A stretch of 64,000 bases of DNA, taken from positions 1 to 64,000 of the forward strand of contig JABSSW010000020.1 in the NCBI GenBank assembly GCA_018902385.1. Reading direction: 5' to 3'. The translations under genes were made by a program, and so were the position numbers. This stretch comes from Physcia stellaris (taxonomy: Eukaryota > Ascomycota > Lecanoromycetes > Caliciales > Physciaceae). The notes beneath the pieces were generated by a model, which had not been told where the DNA came from, did not search any database, and was given only the letters and a program-made list of their open reading frames with translations. Below are positions 33,706 to 46,636 of this stretch, in pieces (the stretch's first letter is position 1; every line of letters begins with the position of its first letter).

Positions 33706-34915
33706 TGTGCAAGTTGTCTTCAGTGCCATGATTAGATAGCCAGGCCCGCCCTTGGTCTTGATGCTGCGCTTGACATGTCAATCAATGATCGCCATGGACA
33801 GGAACCAGTGCGCTGAAGAGATGAATGGAAAGCACAGCTCCCCCTCCTTCGGTGCCTCGGAAATCGGAATGCAAATCGGCGTGTGTGATATGAAGCTTTC
33901 GAACAAGTATCTTACTGTTCAAGGCGAGTGTCTGTTTTGTGCCATTGGAGCTAAACGCGTAATGGTAGCTGTTTCATGCGAAATCATTGGATATCGTCGA
34001 TCCTCGTTAGCACCCTTGCTCGTTGCTGTGCTTGGCCTTGAATTTCAAGACGAAAAGGAGGGATACTAGCAGGTATTATTGTAGCTAGTTAGCTGGAGCT
34101 AAAACGCTGGCCAATGCGGATATTTTTTTTTTGCACCACTGCTCACCGTTACCGCCATCTAAAATCCATCCTTTTGACAGTCTCGTAACGACCAGCTGGT
34201 GCACTCCTCCAAAAGCCCTTCTCCCTCCTGGCGGCCCCCCATTATTTTATTAACTCGTGTACTAATCCCTTCAGCATCGCGTTGTGTTTTGCTCCATTCC
34301 ACTCCATTCCCCGCTAATATTAACCCTAAGGTAGTTTCGCTACCCGTGTACAAGTAAAGGGGAAGGAAATTTCAATCCGTTTCTCCCAGTCAACTACCAC
34401 CACCCTCCGTCACCGGCATTCACCTCGGAGTTCATCGAGGTGCTTCACCCGTCGTGTGTCTTCGATTCCCGCATTTCCTTCTTCAACAAGGGCCTCTGGT
34501 GTCTTCTTGCTTTACCTTGATTTCTGCAAAGACTACTGAGGAACACGGTACAGTCAGTCGATTTCGCTCCTTCACCGGCCTGGCTCCGTTCGATCATTGT
34601 ATCAACATTCATTGTATCTTCGATTCACCCATTTGCTCATGAATAATCGATAGTCGCTACCGACAGCCTGTATGTCCAGCCTTGACCCATTCGGCGTCTG
34701 TTTCAGAGCAAGCTCTCGTGATCAATCATCCTGAATGGACTACTATACATGCCCTCCATCGTGGATAGCTTCATGAAGTAGCTTGAGTATCTAAAAGCTG
34801 ACCACTGCTGCCATCTGCTACAGGTCTCAGTTTTGCCATTTCCACCCATCGCTCATTTAAGAGTCCTTTCTTCCTGACCGATCTTTACCACACCTCCATT
34901 GTCCCTGGTGGCAGT
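33706..34915. other. Intergenic region and probable long 5' leader of the Bni4-like gene
   Basis: Normal composition returns at 33706. From about 34170 the plus strand becomes rich in C and T, typical of fungal promoters and 5' leaders just upstream of a start codon. The open frame at 33752-34069 (+) is not recognised. Confidence 0.45.
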
Positions 34916-37590
34916 ATGGCGGCTTTGGTGCAATCATTTCCATCACCGTCTTCCACAATCACCATGCTCCAGACACGGCCGGCCTCCTCAGATGCGTTTC
35001 AGAGTGGATCACAAGGCCAGCAACATCAACGGGGCTCGCAGATGCCTAGAAACATGTACAATACTTCTATGGGAGGGATGGCAACTACAAACTATCGAGG
35101 GCATACATCGTTAGCATCGGTACCTGTCGCTCCATATGCTTTCTCGGGCACGCCTGTCCTGCCTGGCAGCAGTAATCCTCTCCGTCAACATCCTACCGTC
35201 CCACATCTTCGCCAAGAGAACCGAACAACATCTGCACCAGCCATACCTGTTAATCAACAGTCTTCCAATACCCTCAGTAATCTGGGCCGTTATCGTCCTC
35301 ATGATCCCTCCACTAGCACAACCTCATCACATCCAGGCCAAAGCAAAGATGACTCGGCTATATTGTCTCAAGCCCACAAACAATTCTCTCCACGGCCCCT
35401 GTCATCAATTGAACTCAATGCTCCGTGTCTTTCTCCCAATCCATCAATGACCTTGCCAGCCAAAACCTCGCCAGATCGATATCGTCGTAATCACCGTCGA
35501 GCTGAGACGACCGGGCTGCCGAGTACCAATGTATCATTTCCAAGCGGATCTGCACTCCCTTCCGGGTCTGGAATGGCAACTGTTGGCCATTTATACAGCA
35601 ATTCGGCGCACTCGAGCAGCTCTCCATCCTTGTCAACATATTCCACTTACCGTCGCGCTCATTCTCCCTCCAACCACAATCAAAGTGCTGTCGACGATAC
35701 GACCATTTCTAAGCAGGGTCCAACCGAGCTAGCTAAGAGATATCGTCGGAGAAGTATTAGCAGCATGGATGTTGGGGACTACAAAGTCGAAGCTGTAGAT
35801 GTATCTTCACAATCTCCAGGCCAGACTACGACTTATGCTGCAATGCTGGCAGGGCCTCCATCGCAGGAAAGGAAGGAATCTCGTCCTTTGGCTTTACAGC
35901 GACCGAGCTCCTCCCACGGACGAAAAGACAGCGCTGAGAGCTCCATTTCTGGACGATCTAGCTCAAGACCTTCCTCGGTACGTATGCTGCTTCTTGCTTG
36001 ACTGAGATTGTCGTCCCTTTTTCTTGGAGGCACTAGCTGATAGATGCTTGTTCGTACAGTCGAAGCGCGAAGTGGCCGCCACTGTCCCTGCGTCTAATCC
36101 TGTAATCCAACAAGCTACTCCAGTTGCGGGCCAAGCCAAGATTGTGAATATCCCTCCGCGTGGCTCCTCGGAGGCTAATAAACGGCTCACGAATCCTTCT
36201 CCTCTATCTCAACCTTTGAGCCCTTCGAGCCCTGGTGCGTCCTCGAATAGAATTGCTTTTACGGCTGCAGTACAGCAAATGCCAACTACGCCGTCTCTCC
36301 CACTGGCAGTCCAGAACATTGGTCCGGAAAGCGCAGCAGCACAGAGCTTGGCAGGACTGAACAAAAGGGATGCCAAAAAGGAGGGTAAATCGTCGAGGCT
36401 ACGGCGTGCCTTTTCTTTTGGCAGCGCCGCAGAGCTCCGCAAATCCTCCGCCGAGAACAGCTTGAAAACTGACGTGGCAACGGATCGAGCAAAGCTGAGG
36501 AAAGATCGCTATCAAGACGAACGTGAAGCTGAACAGGCCGCTATTGCCCAGAAACAGGAAGCCAGTGGTCTTGGAGAAGGCATCTACTCTGGACAGGGGC
36601 AATTTTTTACAGGATCTACTGACAATCTATCTATATCATCGACTGCATCTTCTGCATCGGTGATGATTAGAAAGATGGGCAAAGGCATGAAGAAGGGTTC
36701 TCGGTCCCTGGTTGGACTGTTCCGACCAAAGTCGGTCGTTGGAGTACCGGCAGCTGATACCGCTGTACCGGAGCCGAGCGTGGCCCAGGTTTCAATGGTT
36801 ACTGTCGAAGCTGAAAGAGAGAAGGTTAATGTCAATGTGAAGCCTGACGAGCAGACCGGAGGTGGAACAGGGTTTCCCAAGCTGGAGAGAAATTCATTAG
36901 ATGCTGCGAGCGTTGCCATGGAGCCAGCACCCCTGGGTCGTCATGATTTCGTCACCCCAAGGCGTAGCATCGTTGGTGGGGAAAAAGAACGTGCAGAGGT
37001 CTTAGCTGCAGTGAAGAAGGGTATTTTGAAGCGTAAGACTACCGCCTAGGACATGCTGGTTTGGCTAACGGTTATAGGTGCTGGGACTGACTCTTCCAAC
37101 TCCTCACCAACCCTCAAGCCAATGGATGCCAGAGGACCTGAACCTGTCCTTGCTCAAGCGCCTAGATTCAGCGAATCTCCCCGCTCTAGCTCACCTAGTA
37201 CCCCTGCGGATGACCATCCTCCACGTCTGGGACACCGCCGAACTGATTCGGTTGCTATCGAAGGCGAAGACTACTTCATGTCTTTGGCCCGGTTCGCAAG
37301 TGGAGAATCTAAGAGTGTTCCTGGGACACCTCCGAGCATTGCCGCTCGCAACATCAGCTTCAGCCCGAGGATTCAGTTTCACGATACTTGGCCAAGCGGA
37401 GAGTATGATAGGCGAGGCGAAGTAGCAACTTGCAATCGCCTAACGCCGATGCTTGCCCAGCAGATCAAGGAAGAGCTCAACACCTTCAAAATGGTACGTG
37501 ACAGTTTATGTGTCGTGATACTCAATGTCTGACCAAAAGTAGGAAATGGAAGTACACGAGCAATCCAAAGTTTACACGCACTTCTTTTAA
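34916..37590 (+). CDS. BNI4: Bni4-like protein (bud-neck/septum chitin synthase scaffold)
   Basis: Four exons (34916-35977, 36060-37032, 37078-37493, 37543-37590) give 832 residues. The first three-quarters are disordered and rich in Ser, Pro and Gln, with a conserved-looking patch around SSRLRRAFSFGSAAELRKSS and a Lys-rich RKMGKGMKKGSRSLVGLFRP segment. The C-terminus is the diagnostic part: ISFSPRIQFHDTW, EYDRRGEVATCNRLTPMLA, then IKEELNTFKMEM and the final VHEQSKVYTHFF. This matches the C-terminal region of yeast Bni4, which recruits the PP1 phosphatase Glc7 and links septins to chitin synthase III. ISFSPRIQF includes an RVxF-type PP1-docking sequence. The last exon has only 16 codons and is supported by the conserved ending. 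In filamentous fungi the role is presumably septal wall synthesis. Confidence 0.85.
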
Positions 37591-39515
37591 CTTACCAGGC
37601 TTCTCCCACGTGGTCCAGTTTATAGGAATTCAGTGCCTTCAAATGGTCGCCCATACCCGTCATCATTTGCCACATCCACTACTTCGAAATGTACATGATA
37701 CTACCCGATCTCAGAAGATTAATGAATAATGTCAATGTCCTCCACACCCGCCCAGCTGAATTACAGTCTCATGGCGTCTTCAGCTTCTTTGGCAAGGATT
37801 GAGCCCGTCAGTGTTGTTTGCGAGATGTTGGTCGCATCAACGGGCAACGAAAGGGTGGGGTTTAATTTGGGACCCTCACGAGCCCAGAATGAAATGCCTC
37901 ACAGCATATCGACCACCATAGCTCTCCCAGCTATCGCATCTCGGTCTTCTTCCTCTGCCCCGCTATCACAAAAACTGGCTGCATACCTTTATTCTTAGAG
38001 CGTTAGGGAGTTTTGGTAATGGCATCGGCTTTTCTGTCGGCCACTCTCCTTTGTTTCTCAATTGTTGTCATGGTTTGCGAGGAAATTCTTGAGCGAGCGA
38101 GTCATGTTTTTCTACACATAGCTTTCTCAAATATCACCAGGTTCAGTAGGGAGGGCATATGATGGCAATGACATGAAGATTCGAAGAAGTCCAAGATTGT
38201 ATCCTGCCTGCGTGATTCTCATTCAATTAGGGCTTCCAGCTCTACAATCTCTGAACGGTTGTACTCATCCTCCTTCCATGCTCTGCAGTCAAGCTATTTC
38301 ATGCTTACAGTATTGACTGCAATTGACAGACTGATGACATTTTCTGACCTGGAGTCTCCCTTTGATGAAACACGTCCGTCGCCCGAGTCAGTCGACAAAT
38401 CCATATTACTATCGGGTGCGATACTCTCTACAACCGTGCGATCACGTCAGGCAGAAGCCGCACGCTTATTGATTCTGTGGCTGGGTGCGACAATTCAAGG
38501 AGCTGCTGCTTGTGTGATGTGAGTTCAGGGGGAGGATACGAGCAGTCAGCCGTGAGCTATTCTTATATAATTCCTATGACTATTTACTGTTCCTCACGCA
38601 TCGTCCTAGAATCATCACGCAGCTTCTCGCCTTTCCTCGAGTAAACCTCAGCAGACCCTCGCATCTTCATCTACAGGTGATCTATGATTCACAATCAATC
38701 TTCAGCCCTTTTCATTTACGGAGTCACAATGTGGACTTCGTATCACTCAACCAACAGTTGCGATTGCATGATCATTTCTTGGAATATTGGTTGAATCAGC
38801 TCAGGGAGTATTTGCTGGTGAAGAAGAGAGCGGAAAAGCGTCTTTGAAAGGGGCGCAGCAGACCTCGACGGAATTGGGGTTATGGATGGAAGATAATACC
38901 TTCAGTCGCAGTATCGGAGTAATGTCTATAGATAACATCACCCACTCTGCCTTCGTTTTAGCCACCACTGGATATGCGGGTTCCATCTGCCTTACTCGAA
39001 GAAAGCGGAGAATAACAAGCAATAAAAGAACAGATATGCCAGCTTTGGATATAAATCTCCAGTTTGCCTGAAACGATTGATATGTCCCGATAGTGCTACG
39101 TCCATTCATCTTGGAGTTTGGGGCTATGTTAGACTCATTTCTGTAGGTAAGCCCTCATAGAATTTCTGCATCCTGCTCCGAATCGCGAATCTAGGATGTG
39201 ACCTACCGCTAGGGCAACTGGAATACGAGAACATACGGTTTCCGAGACGATCGGTTTAGGGAGGGTATGCCATAGGATACGGCTAAATCGTAAATATGCC
39301 AAGTATATGCGATCTTGACCGCCATCCCACGGCGTTGTGGTTGAAGATTGGAACCCCTTAAGTCTAGTAGTACAGAACTCCATAGAGTGTATAAGGTGCA
39401 TAAAGTGAATCTTTCAGACAGAGGCCTCGCGCTCATCACGAAAAGTCATCGTGTTGAGCGTATGTTGTAATGAGAAGACTCAGATTTTCACCAGCATGTA
39501 TTCCACCGGCTGGTA
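37591..39515. other. Intergenic region without a recognised gene
   Basis: This 1.9-kb stretch lies between convergent genes (Bni4-like and alcohol oxidase). Open frames at 37729-37998, 38259-38522 (+) and 38801-39109 (-) lack recognisable domains. I see no tRNA or repeat. Confidence 0.45.
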
Positions 39516-42232
39516 TCACAGCCTTGCCTCGATCTTTTCGGGATCACCAGTCATGGCCCTCACTATACCCCGACTGATATAGTCACTGATCGCCATAGTC
39601 GTGACCATCGGGTTTACGCCTGATGCAGAAGGGAATACACTAGCGTCTGCAACGTAAAGGGCTTCCTGATACATTCTGGAGTCAGCAATCCTCTCTAAAA
39701 TTGTCTTGCGAGCTGAGACAGGTTGCATTGTATACGAAATGCAACGAAGAATTTTTTTTACTTACGGTACCCCAAACTTTACCGTCTGCGTCAACCACGC
39801 CTGCTGGTTCTCTGCCTCTTCCTTTCTCGGATGAACTCATACGGCAGGTCCCCATCTGATGTGCGGAGCCAAACGCAGCCTCGGGAAGATTAAGCCCTTT
39901 CGCCCGAATCGTTGATAGGAAATCCTGGAACGCAGGATCGTTAATACCCAGATCTTGGGCAGCGCTTTCATCAGAGCGATTAAAAGTGGGCCAGCCCTTT
40001 ACAGATCCGAAGATTGCTCTCGCTCCATTAACATAGGCTATCTTTGCTAAGGCGATTACGCCTTCCAAAGCAGCCTTTCTCTCGAAATTGCCTGGAGTAT
40101 AGGAGAAACGGCAGCGGCCGTCCACAGGATCAGGATAGACGCGCCCCGTGTTCTTGTCTCGAACGAGGCTGATGTGGCCACTAGTGTGAGAAAAGGCAGA
40201 GCAGAAGAGTTTGTAACTAAGGCCCGAGTCCCAGGGTTGGAAAGGGAGAAACCAAGAAGGTAGCATGGTCATAGCTTCTAATTTGGCGCCGTGGCCTTCG
40301 CCATCGAGGTCTTGTAGGTCGGTTACGAGAGAAGTAAGTATACCACCCTCCCAAGGATTGAGAGCGTTTGGATATGTTGCGCCCAGTAGTGTTACTGCAA
40401 TAAAAGGGAGACGTTAGCTGAGTCTCCTGGCCTGAGAGGCCAACATTTGATAGTAGAATTCCCGAGATTGTTGATATTCCAATCTTACCAGGATGTAGAT
40501 GAAGATTACGACCGATTTGCGGGTTTCCACCAAGACCACTACGCAGCAGAAGCAAAGGCGATTGAAGTGATCCTGCAGAAATGATGACACACTTTGCTCT
40601 TATGATCACCGGACGGGTTATCCGGTCAGTGCCGCTCACACCTCCATTAGTATCTCTGGATCGCCAGAAGCCTTTGACCGCCACAGCAGTCTTTTTACCA
40701 TCGATGTTCTCGAATAAGATCTTCTCGGCCTCGAAGCCCTCGATGAAATGAGCTCCAGCTTTATCTGCATCAGGCAGGAAGGACACGACTGGCCCCTGTT
40801 TCTCAGCAGACCCACATCCAAGGGTACAGTACCCGCAATAGTGTTTATTACCACCAGTATTTTGTGGTACGACCTTGGAGTTGTACCCTAGCTTTCGGGC
40901 CCCTTCAAGAAGAGCACTGTTATTCGCATTGTGCTCAACGAGTTCCGTTGAAACACCCATGCGGTGACACACACGGTCTAGTGAGGCTTGAAACGCCGAG
41001 GATGTGAAAAATGGCAGTCCAGAATTTGCCCACTCCTGTCGGACATAATTCTGGGTTTGAAGAGATGCGGACCAATTGACTGTTCCGCCGCCACCCCATG
41101 CTGAACCGGCAATGACAGCAATGCTGTTGTCATCCGAGACATCAACACCGCCGTTAGCAAAAAGATGTATCGAAGCATCAGCCTCGGTCATGGGAAGGTG
41201 CTCAGGCGGGTAATGGTAGGCTTTCTCCACTACGATGACTCTCTGACCTGCTTCAGCGAGGTTCTTGGCACAGACTCCACCGCCGCAGCCACTCTGTGTC
41301 GAAGTTGAATCAGCAATGCGAATCTCGGGTAGATGCTTACTTGCAATACATGTTCCTTGCGCCAAACGTGCCACACACGCGTAACAGCTTCGGGTGGAAT
41401 TTATAATGGTCAAGATGGTCAGAGAAGACATACCCCTACTATAACCACGTCTGTATTGAGTGTTGCTGGCTCATCGTCAGGTGGAAATTGGATAAAATTG
41501 TAACCAGTGCCTTTGCCTGGTTTGCCGTGGATGGGTACTCGAGGGAACCCAAGGATGGGACCAAGCGTGGCGCTTTTTTTGGCCCATGTTGCCGTGACGA
41601 CACTCTGGAATGCTTTGGCGCTTTGACGAAGGAAAGGCAAGTACGATGAGCCCCAAGAGATTAGAATCTGATGACGGATATTTAGCGGCTGGAGGTGGAA
41701 GGAGGTCGTGCTGCCGGTTACGAGAAGACAGCCTGCCCGGGTGCTATACTGCTTTTAATGGCCATAATGTTATGACGAGATCGAGGAATAGATCTTACTC
41801 AAGTGTGGACAGCACAACCCTCTAGCGATAAATACGTGTCAAAAACCTGAACAAGGTGTGAGGCGTTATGAAAGGACCTACTATGCCCTTGACTGCATCT
41901 TCCCGTGTGTAATGACCCAATTGCCTCTGAACGGATTCTTTGAAGCCTGGGGTCGAGCTCGCAGACTCTTGAAGGTATCTCTCAGCAGCAGCCTGAGCGT
42001 CTGATGTGGCAGGGATGTTCCTCTTGATCTGTTCTATAGCACCCGCGTATTCGGATGCTTGAATGGAAAGCTTATTGGCTGACGCGACTGTCGAAACCTC
42101 GATGGACGGGATGATGACATCAGCGATAGCCATGAATGTTCGCCATTGTGCAGCTGTGAGAACCTCACCCTTGGGAGGGGCAGGAAGAGGGCTTTCCAGA
42201 GGCTTTAGGAGGTTTAATTCGGTGCTGGTCAT
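39516..42232 (-). CDS. FAO1: Long-chain fatty alcohol oxidase, GMC flavoprotein (FAO1-like)
   Basis: Five exons (41847-42232, 41434-41743, 40489-41293, 39766-40394, 39516-39665) give 759 residues. The enzyme oxidises long-chain alcohols to aldehydes with O2 in peroxisomes or microsomes, part of omega-oxidation of fatty acids and alkanes. An N-terminal helical region (about 1-200) precedes the FAD-binding loop VIVGSGCGGG restored at the second intron (about residue 230). GSAWGGGGTVNW and a Cys-rich CGYCTLGCGS follow, as in the FAO family. The active-site region is AFGSAHQMGTCRM, and the C-terminus is VADASVFPSASGVNPM. The first intron uses a weak donor (AG/GTTTTTG); it is the only in-frame solution I found, so that join is the least certain. 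The 355-bp MITE-like element at 42364 lies 132 bp upstream of the start. Confidence 0.9.
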
Positions 42233-42363
42233 GCTTGCCCGACGATCCGATGGGCTTGATCTCTGAGTTGGCTCAATCGTCCAGCATGCAAGCCTCACAC
42301 GCCTCGGCTATACAGCTCCAGCATTCGGTGGCAGTGAGATTGGATTGAGTGCAAAAGAGAATA

Positions 42364-42718
42364 CAGTGAATTCCCCTTATAAGAATCGAGTTTTTCTTGA
42401 CACTTTTAATTCTTAAAAAGCGAAAATTCTTACATCATATATACGCTAGTAGATTTCAGAATTCTGTAAACGTGTATAATTCTATGAAACAGTCTCACAA
42501 TTCTAGAAATATAGAATTAAAAGCTGAGTTCGAAGATCTAATAGATCAAATAAAATCTGAATGTAAGAACTATTCGCGAAAATTTTCTGAAATTTTAAAA
42601 ATCATCGTAATAAAACGAAAGTCTTTAATTTACATACAAAAAAAACTCGTCGTGAAATTTTCAGTTTTTAAAACTCGAAAGTTTTTACAAACTGAGTTTT
42701 AATAAAAGAAATTCACTG
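42364..42718 (-). mobile_element. 355-bp internal-deletion derivative of the neighbouring DNA transposon
   Basis: The element starts CAGTGAATTCC, ends AATTCACTG and is flanked by TA (42362-42363, 42719-42720). Read in reverse, its first 177 bases match the left end of the element at 43030 and its last 178 match that element's right end, joined at about 42541. It is thus the two ends of the large element with the middle lost, inserted in the opposite orientation. It sits in the promoter of the alcohol oxidase gene and could affect it. Confidence 0.85.
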
Positions 42719-42720
42719 TA

Positions 42721-43027
42721 TGAAATGAGTGTCGCGAATGAAAATGCGTGTTGCAGCAAAATCGAGAAAAACGTATTTGTTCAACTCGACAAATGCGATG
42801 TGATCGCTCGAAGACTGACAGATGTCGAAAAGCAAAAGACAATAAAGAATAAAAAATGAAAAAAGTGAAAATTGAAAAATTTTCAGAACAAATGCGAAAA
42901 TTAAGTGAACAGAATTAGAAATCAATAGATCAATATTAATGAATCAGCGAAGTAGATGAAAGCTGCTCATTTCACATTCACAGTTCTTGTTAGCGTCAAC
43001 GATTCGCGTCAAAAGAATGTAAATATC
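42721..43027. other. AT-rich spacer between the two TA-flanked elements
   Basis: These 307 bases are hypermutated, with no CC or GG seen, and have no recognisable gene. They show that both elements inserted into sequence that was itself repeat-like or was mutated along with them. Confidence 0.5.
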
Positions 43028-43029
43028 TA

Positions 43030-46000
43030 CAGTGAATTTCTTTTATTAAAATTCAATTTGTAAAAACTTTCGAGCTTTAAAAATTGAAAGTTTCACGACG
43101 AATTTTTTTTGTATGTAAATTAAGAATTTTCGCTTTATTACGATGATTTTTAAAATTTCAAAAAATTTTCGCGAATAGTTTTTACATTCAAATTTTATTT
43201 GATTTACAAGTTTGTTCGTGAATTTTTTCAAAAAAATTTCATGCAGAATTTCAGAATTAGAACTAATTTGCATATCAGCAGACACAATTTTAACAGCGAA
43301 ATAATTTTCAAAGCTTCAAAACTATTGCGATCATGAATCGATTTTTGTCATTTATGCAACATTGAAATGCGCTTATCTTGTTCTACAATTGTAGCTAGAT
43401 AAATGAAAATCATATGAAGTGAATGTTTGATGTGCAAATTGCGAATCATCTGTACGAACGCATTGCATTTTTGATGATTGATGAAAATTCTGATCTAGAC
43501 TCAATGAGAAAACAATGTCGCAAAGATGAAACGGAAAATCTCTCTCGAAAATCTCGTGAGCTCGAAGATTGATCTCGAAATCGAAGCAATTTGACAGCAT
43601 CTTCGAATCATGATATGATTTCTATTGAAAATTAATGCATTAGAATTTGAATCGAGTCTTTGTTTTAATATCGTTCATTCTGAACTCTATGTACATTCGA
43701 TGACTTCTGGAAATTGCAAAATGATTTTTTTTTTCGTAAATTTTCAATAACGCTCTCAAGCCGAAATAATTTGATCGTTTTCGAAGAAGCGAAATCATAT
43801 CAATCATATCGTTTTGCAATTCGCGATACATTCGTGATTTGAAATCAAAGAAACTTTTTTTTTTGAACAATCGTCTCATTTCGTGTTCGAAAAATTTCTG
43901 TACAAAATCATCGAGTCTTCATTCTTTACTCTTCTTGAATCGTTTTAGAAACATTCAATCAACATTGATATCGTCTTGTTTGATCTCAAACTCGATAATT
44001 AATCGATTCGATTCAATATAAGATCGAATCTTTTTATCATAGCATTTTCATCGTCGTTGTGATAAATTTTCACGTATGATCTTTCGCAATGTCGTGTAGC
44101 GTCAGAAAAAGTGATTTTCAACAAATGATTTCGAATGCTGTTGTATCGAGTCTTTTTGATTCGTTGAAATTTCAATAGTTCAAATTGATCATCGATGCTC
44201 ATTTTTAATCACTGTTCGTTCTTCTCGCGAGAGTTTTTCTGTTTGTATTGACATAGCGTTCTTAATCGACTTCTCAAAGATTTTTTAGTTTTCGAGATAT
44301 TCATGATAAAACGACGAGTTGAAAAGAAAATTTCATGATGTGCGTTGACGTTCTTCATATCGTAAATGTATTGCACGACGTTGTGTTCATCGACAGATTG
44401 TTTATTGACAGCGAAAATAGACTTTCGTGAAGACGAATTTCAGAAGAAAAAAAAAAAGTGAAAAAGATGAAAAAGATAAGTTGAGATCGAGACTCGAACA
44501 TTTGTTGCTGTTGATGTTTTTCGCGCGTTTGTCGTTTTTTCGCGTGTTTAATGATTTGTTTTCGCGATCGAGCACTGTCAAATAGATCAAAATCGAAAAA
44601 TCTTTCATGACGAACGTGCAAATGTTTGAGAAATAAATAAATAAATAAACAAATGAGACTTTGCGAAAAATTGATCATTTCGCAAACTTTTCAACAAAAC
44701 AAATAATTTACACAAATCATAACTTTCGCGACAGCGCATCGATTTTCGTTATTTTTGATGCATTGAAATGCGTTTAATATGTTTTATAATTTGACTTCAG
44801 CAAATCGAAATCGTATGTGATTGATGCTTGATGTGCAAAATGCAAAACAATTGTATGATCGCAAAAGTTTTGATGTTCGTGCTAAATTCAATGAACAATG
44901 ATCGTTTTTCTTTTTGAAAATCTGAATTAAAAATTGATGAAAACATCGAATTTAACAAATAATTTTGAAAAAAATTTTGATTTGCGAAAGCGTCTTGACA
45001 GATTCGAAAATCTCAATACTTTGAATTTCATAACATACTCAATATTATTCGAATTTTTTTGATTTTTGATGCGTTGAAATGCGCTTGAAAAGCGTTACAA
45101 TTGTAGTTCATTTCATGTGTGCAATGCATAGTGAATGATGATGAACGAAAGTGCAAAAATTTTGATGTTCGAATTCTGAAAAGTTGACTTCTCGATCGAG
45201 TCAGAAATTTCTGTTAAAAAGTGTTCAAAATATTTTATTATAGAAAAACAAATTTGCTCGTGAATTTTTTCAAAAAAATTTCGTGCAAAGCTTCAAAATT
45301 AAATTTGAATTTGATAAAATTGCGAAAATCGATATTTCGCAATTGCTTTGCGATTTCAACGATTTCGCATTTTAATAACATTTGCATTCGACAAATAAAA
45401 CATACAAACGAAAATTCGTTTTGAAATTCGAAATGAATTCTATTCAAATAATCAATAATATCGAAAATCGATCGAATGCGCATTGAATTATGATCGAAAT
45501 CGCATCGAAACGTTGCAAACATTTGAAAAAATTGAATTTTCAAAAAACGAAACGTTCGACGATGTAATTTTGAAAATTTCAAAATTATTGCGATAACGAA
45601 TCGATTTCAATGATTTTTGAAACGTTGAAATGCGCTCATTTAATTTTACAATTTTGAGTAATTAAATGAAAATTATATGTGATTGTTGATCGAAATGCAA
45701 AATGCGAAACAACTGTACAAACAACGAAAAATTGAACGAAATTTTTTCGCAAACATTTCAATTGACGAATTGACACAAATTTGACAACGACGAAATTTTG
45801 AAAATTTTAGAACTATTGCGATAATGAATCGATTTTCGTTTTTTTTGCAATTTTGAATTGCGTTCTTTTTGTTTTACAATTTTGATTATGTACATGACAA
45901 AAACACGCGATTGTCATGTACGATGCAAAAAATGAAATAATTGTACAAACGCAAACGATTTTGATGATTGATCGAAAAAAAATTAATTCTTTTTCTATTT

Positions 46001-46315
46001 GAAAACGTGAATTATGTATTGATTGAATTTATCGAATTTAACGAATACGAAATCAAAATTGATTCAAATTCTTTTCGATCGATCATTCGCGTCAAGCGAA
46101 TTTACAAAATATTTTATTATAGAAAGAGTTTATAGTATTAGATTTTCGAACTCAACTTTTAACTCTATATTTCTAGAGTTGTGAGACTGTTTCATAGAAT
46201 TATACACGTTTACAAAATTCTGAAATCTACTAACGTATATATGATGTAAAAACTTTCGTTTTTTAAAAATTAAAAATGTCAAAAAAAATCCGATTCTTAT
46301 AAGAGAAATTCACTG
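43030..46315. mobile_element. 3,286-bp TA-flanked DNA transposon, hypermutated
   Basis: The element starts CAGTGAATTTCTTTTATTA and ends with the inverted TTATAAGAGAAATTCACTG. It is flanked by TA (43028-43029, 46316-46317), as in Tc1/mariner/pogo-type elements. True terminal inverted repeats are short, about 18 bp. The 178-bp subterminal regions are shared with the derivative at 42364. The inside has a degraded minus-strand coding stretch (43640-44202) and several copies of a repeat (near 43300, 44710, 45030, 45590 and 45810). The last 890 bp are also found at 32818-33705. I could not recognise a DDE transposase, so the superfamily rests on the TA site and ends. Confidence 0.75.
43640..44202 (-). 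pseudogene. Degraded coding stretch inside the DNA transposon
   Basis: The minus-strand pieces 43999-44202 and 43640-43879 read like parts of one charged protein (FELLKFQRIKKTRYNSIR; LLKIYEKKNHFAISRSHRMY). They are interrupted by stops, some of which are TAA where a CAA codon would keep the frame open. Asp/Glu, Lys/Arg and His content is more balanced than in random AT-rich frames. I do not recognise the family. By position it could encode the mobility protein. Confidence 0.4.
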
Positions 46316-46317
46316 TA

Positions 46318-46636
46318 CATTCTTAATTTTTTGTTCTATCAAGATTATTCTACCCGTCCTCGGGTTGAATTCAGGTAGAATATTAGATCTTGGAGCTCGA
46401 CGTATTCCCGAGTCGGCTTATCACCTATTCCAAGGCTCATCTCGCCGAGTTTGGTGACGACGTGAAGCAATGACACAGAACTCGGATCAGCATCCACTTC
46501 TCAGGCCGAGTGCGATTGCTGAAGCTGCAACGAGGCAAAAGCTCGTGAAGACGATATCAGATATCACAGTGGGATCTTGCATCAAAACTCGTCATCTTCC
46601 GGATCGCTCCAGCTTCCAATTCTCATCTTCTTCACA
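46318..46636. other. Intergenic sequence next to the transposon
   Basis: Ordinary composition resumes right after the TA at 46316-46317. I see no gene. This is the 3' side of the glutathione transferase pseudogene. Confidence 0.45.
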
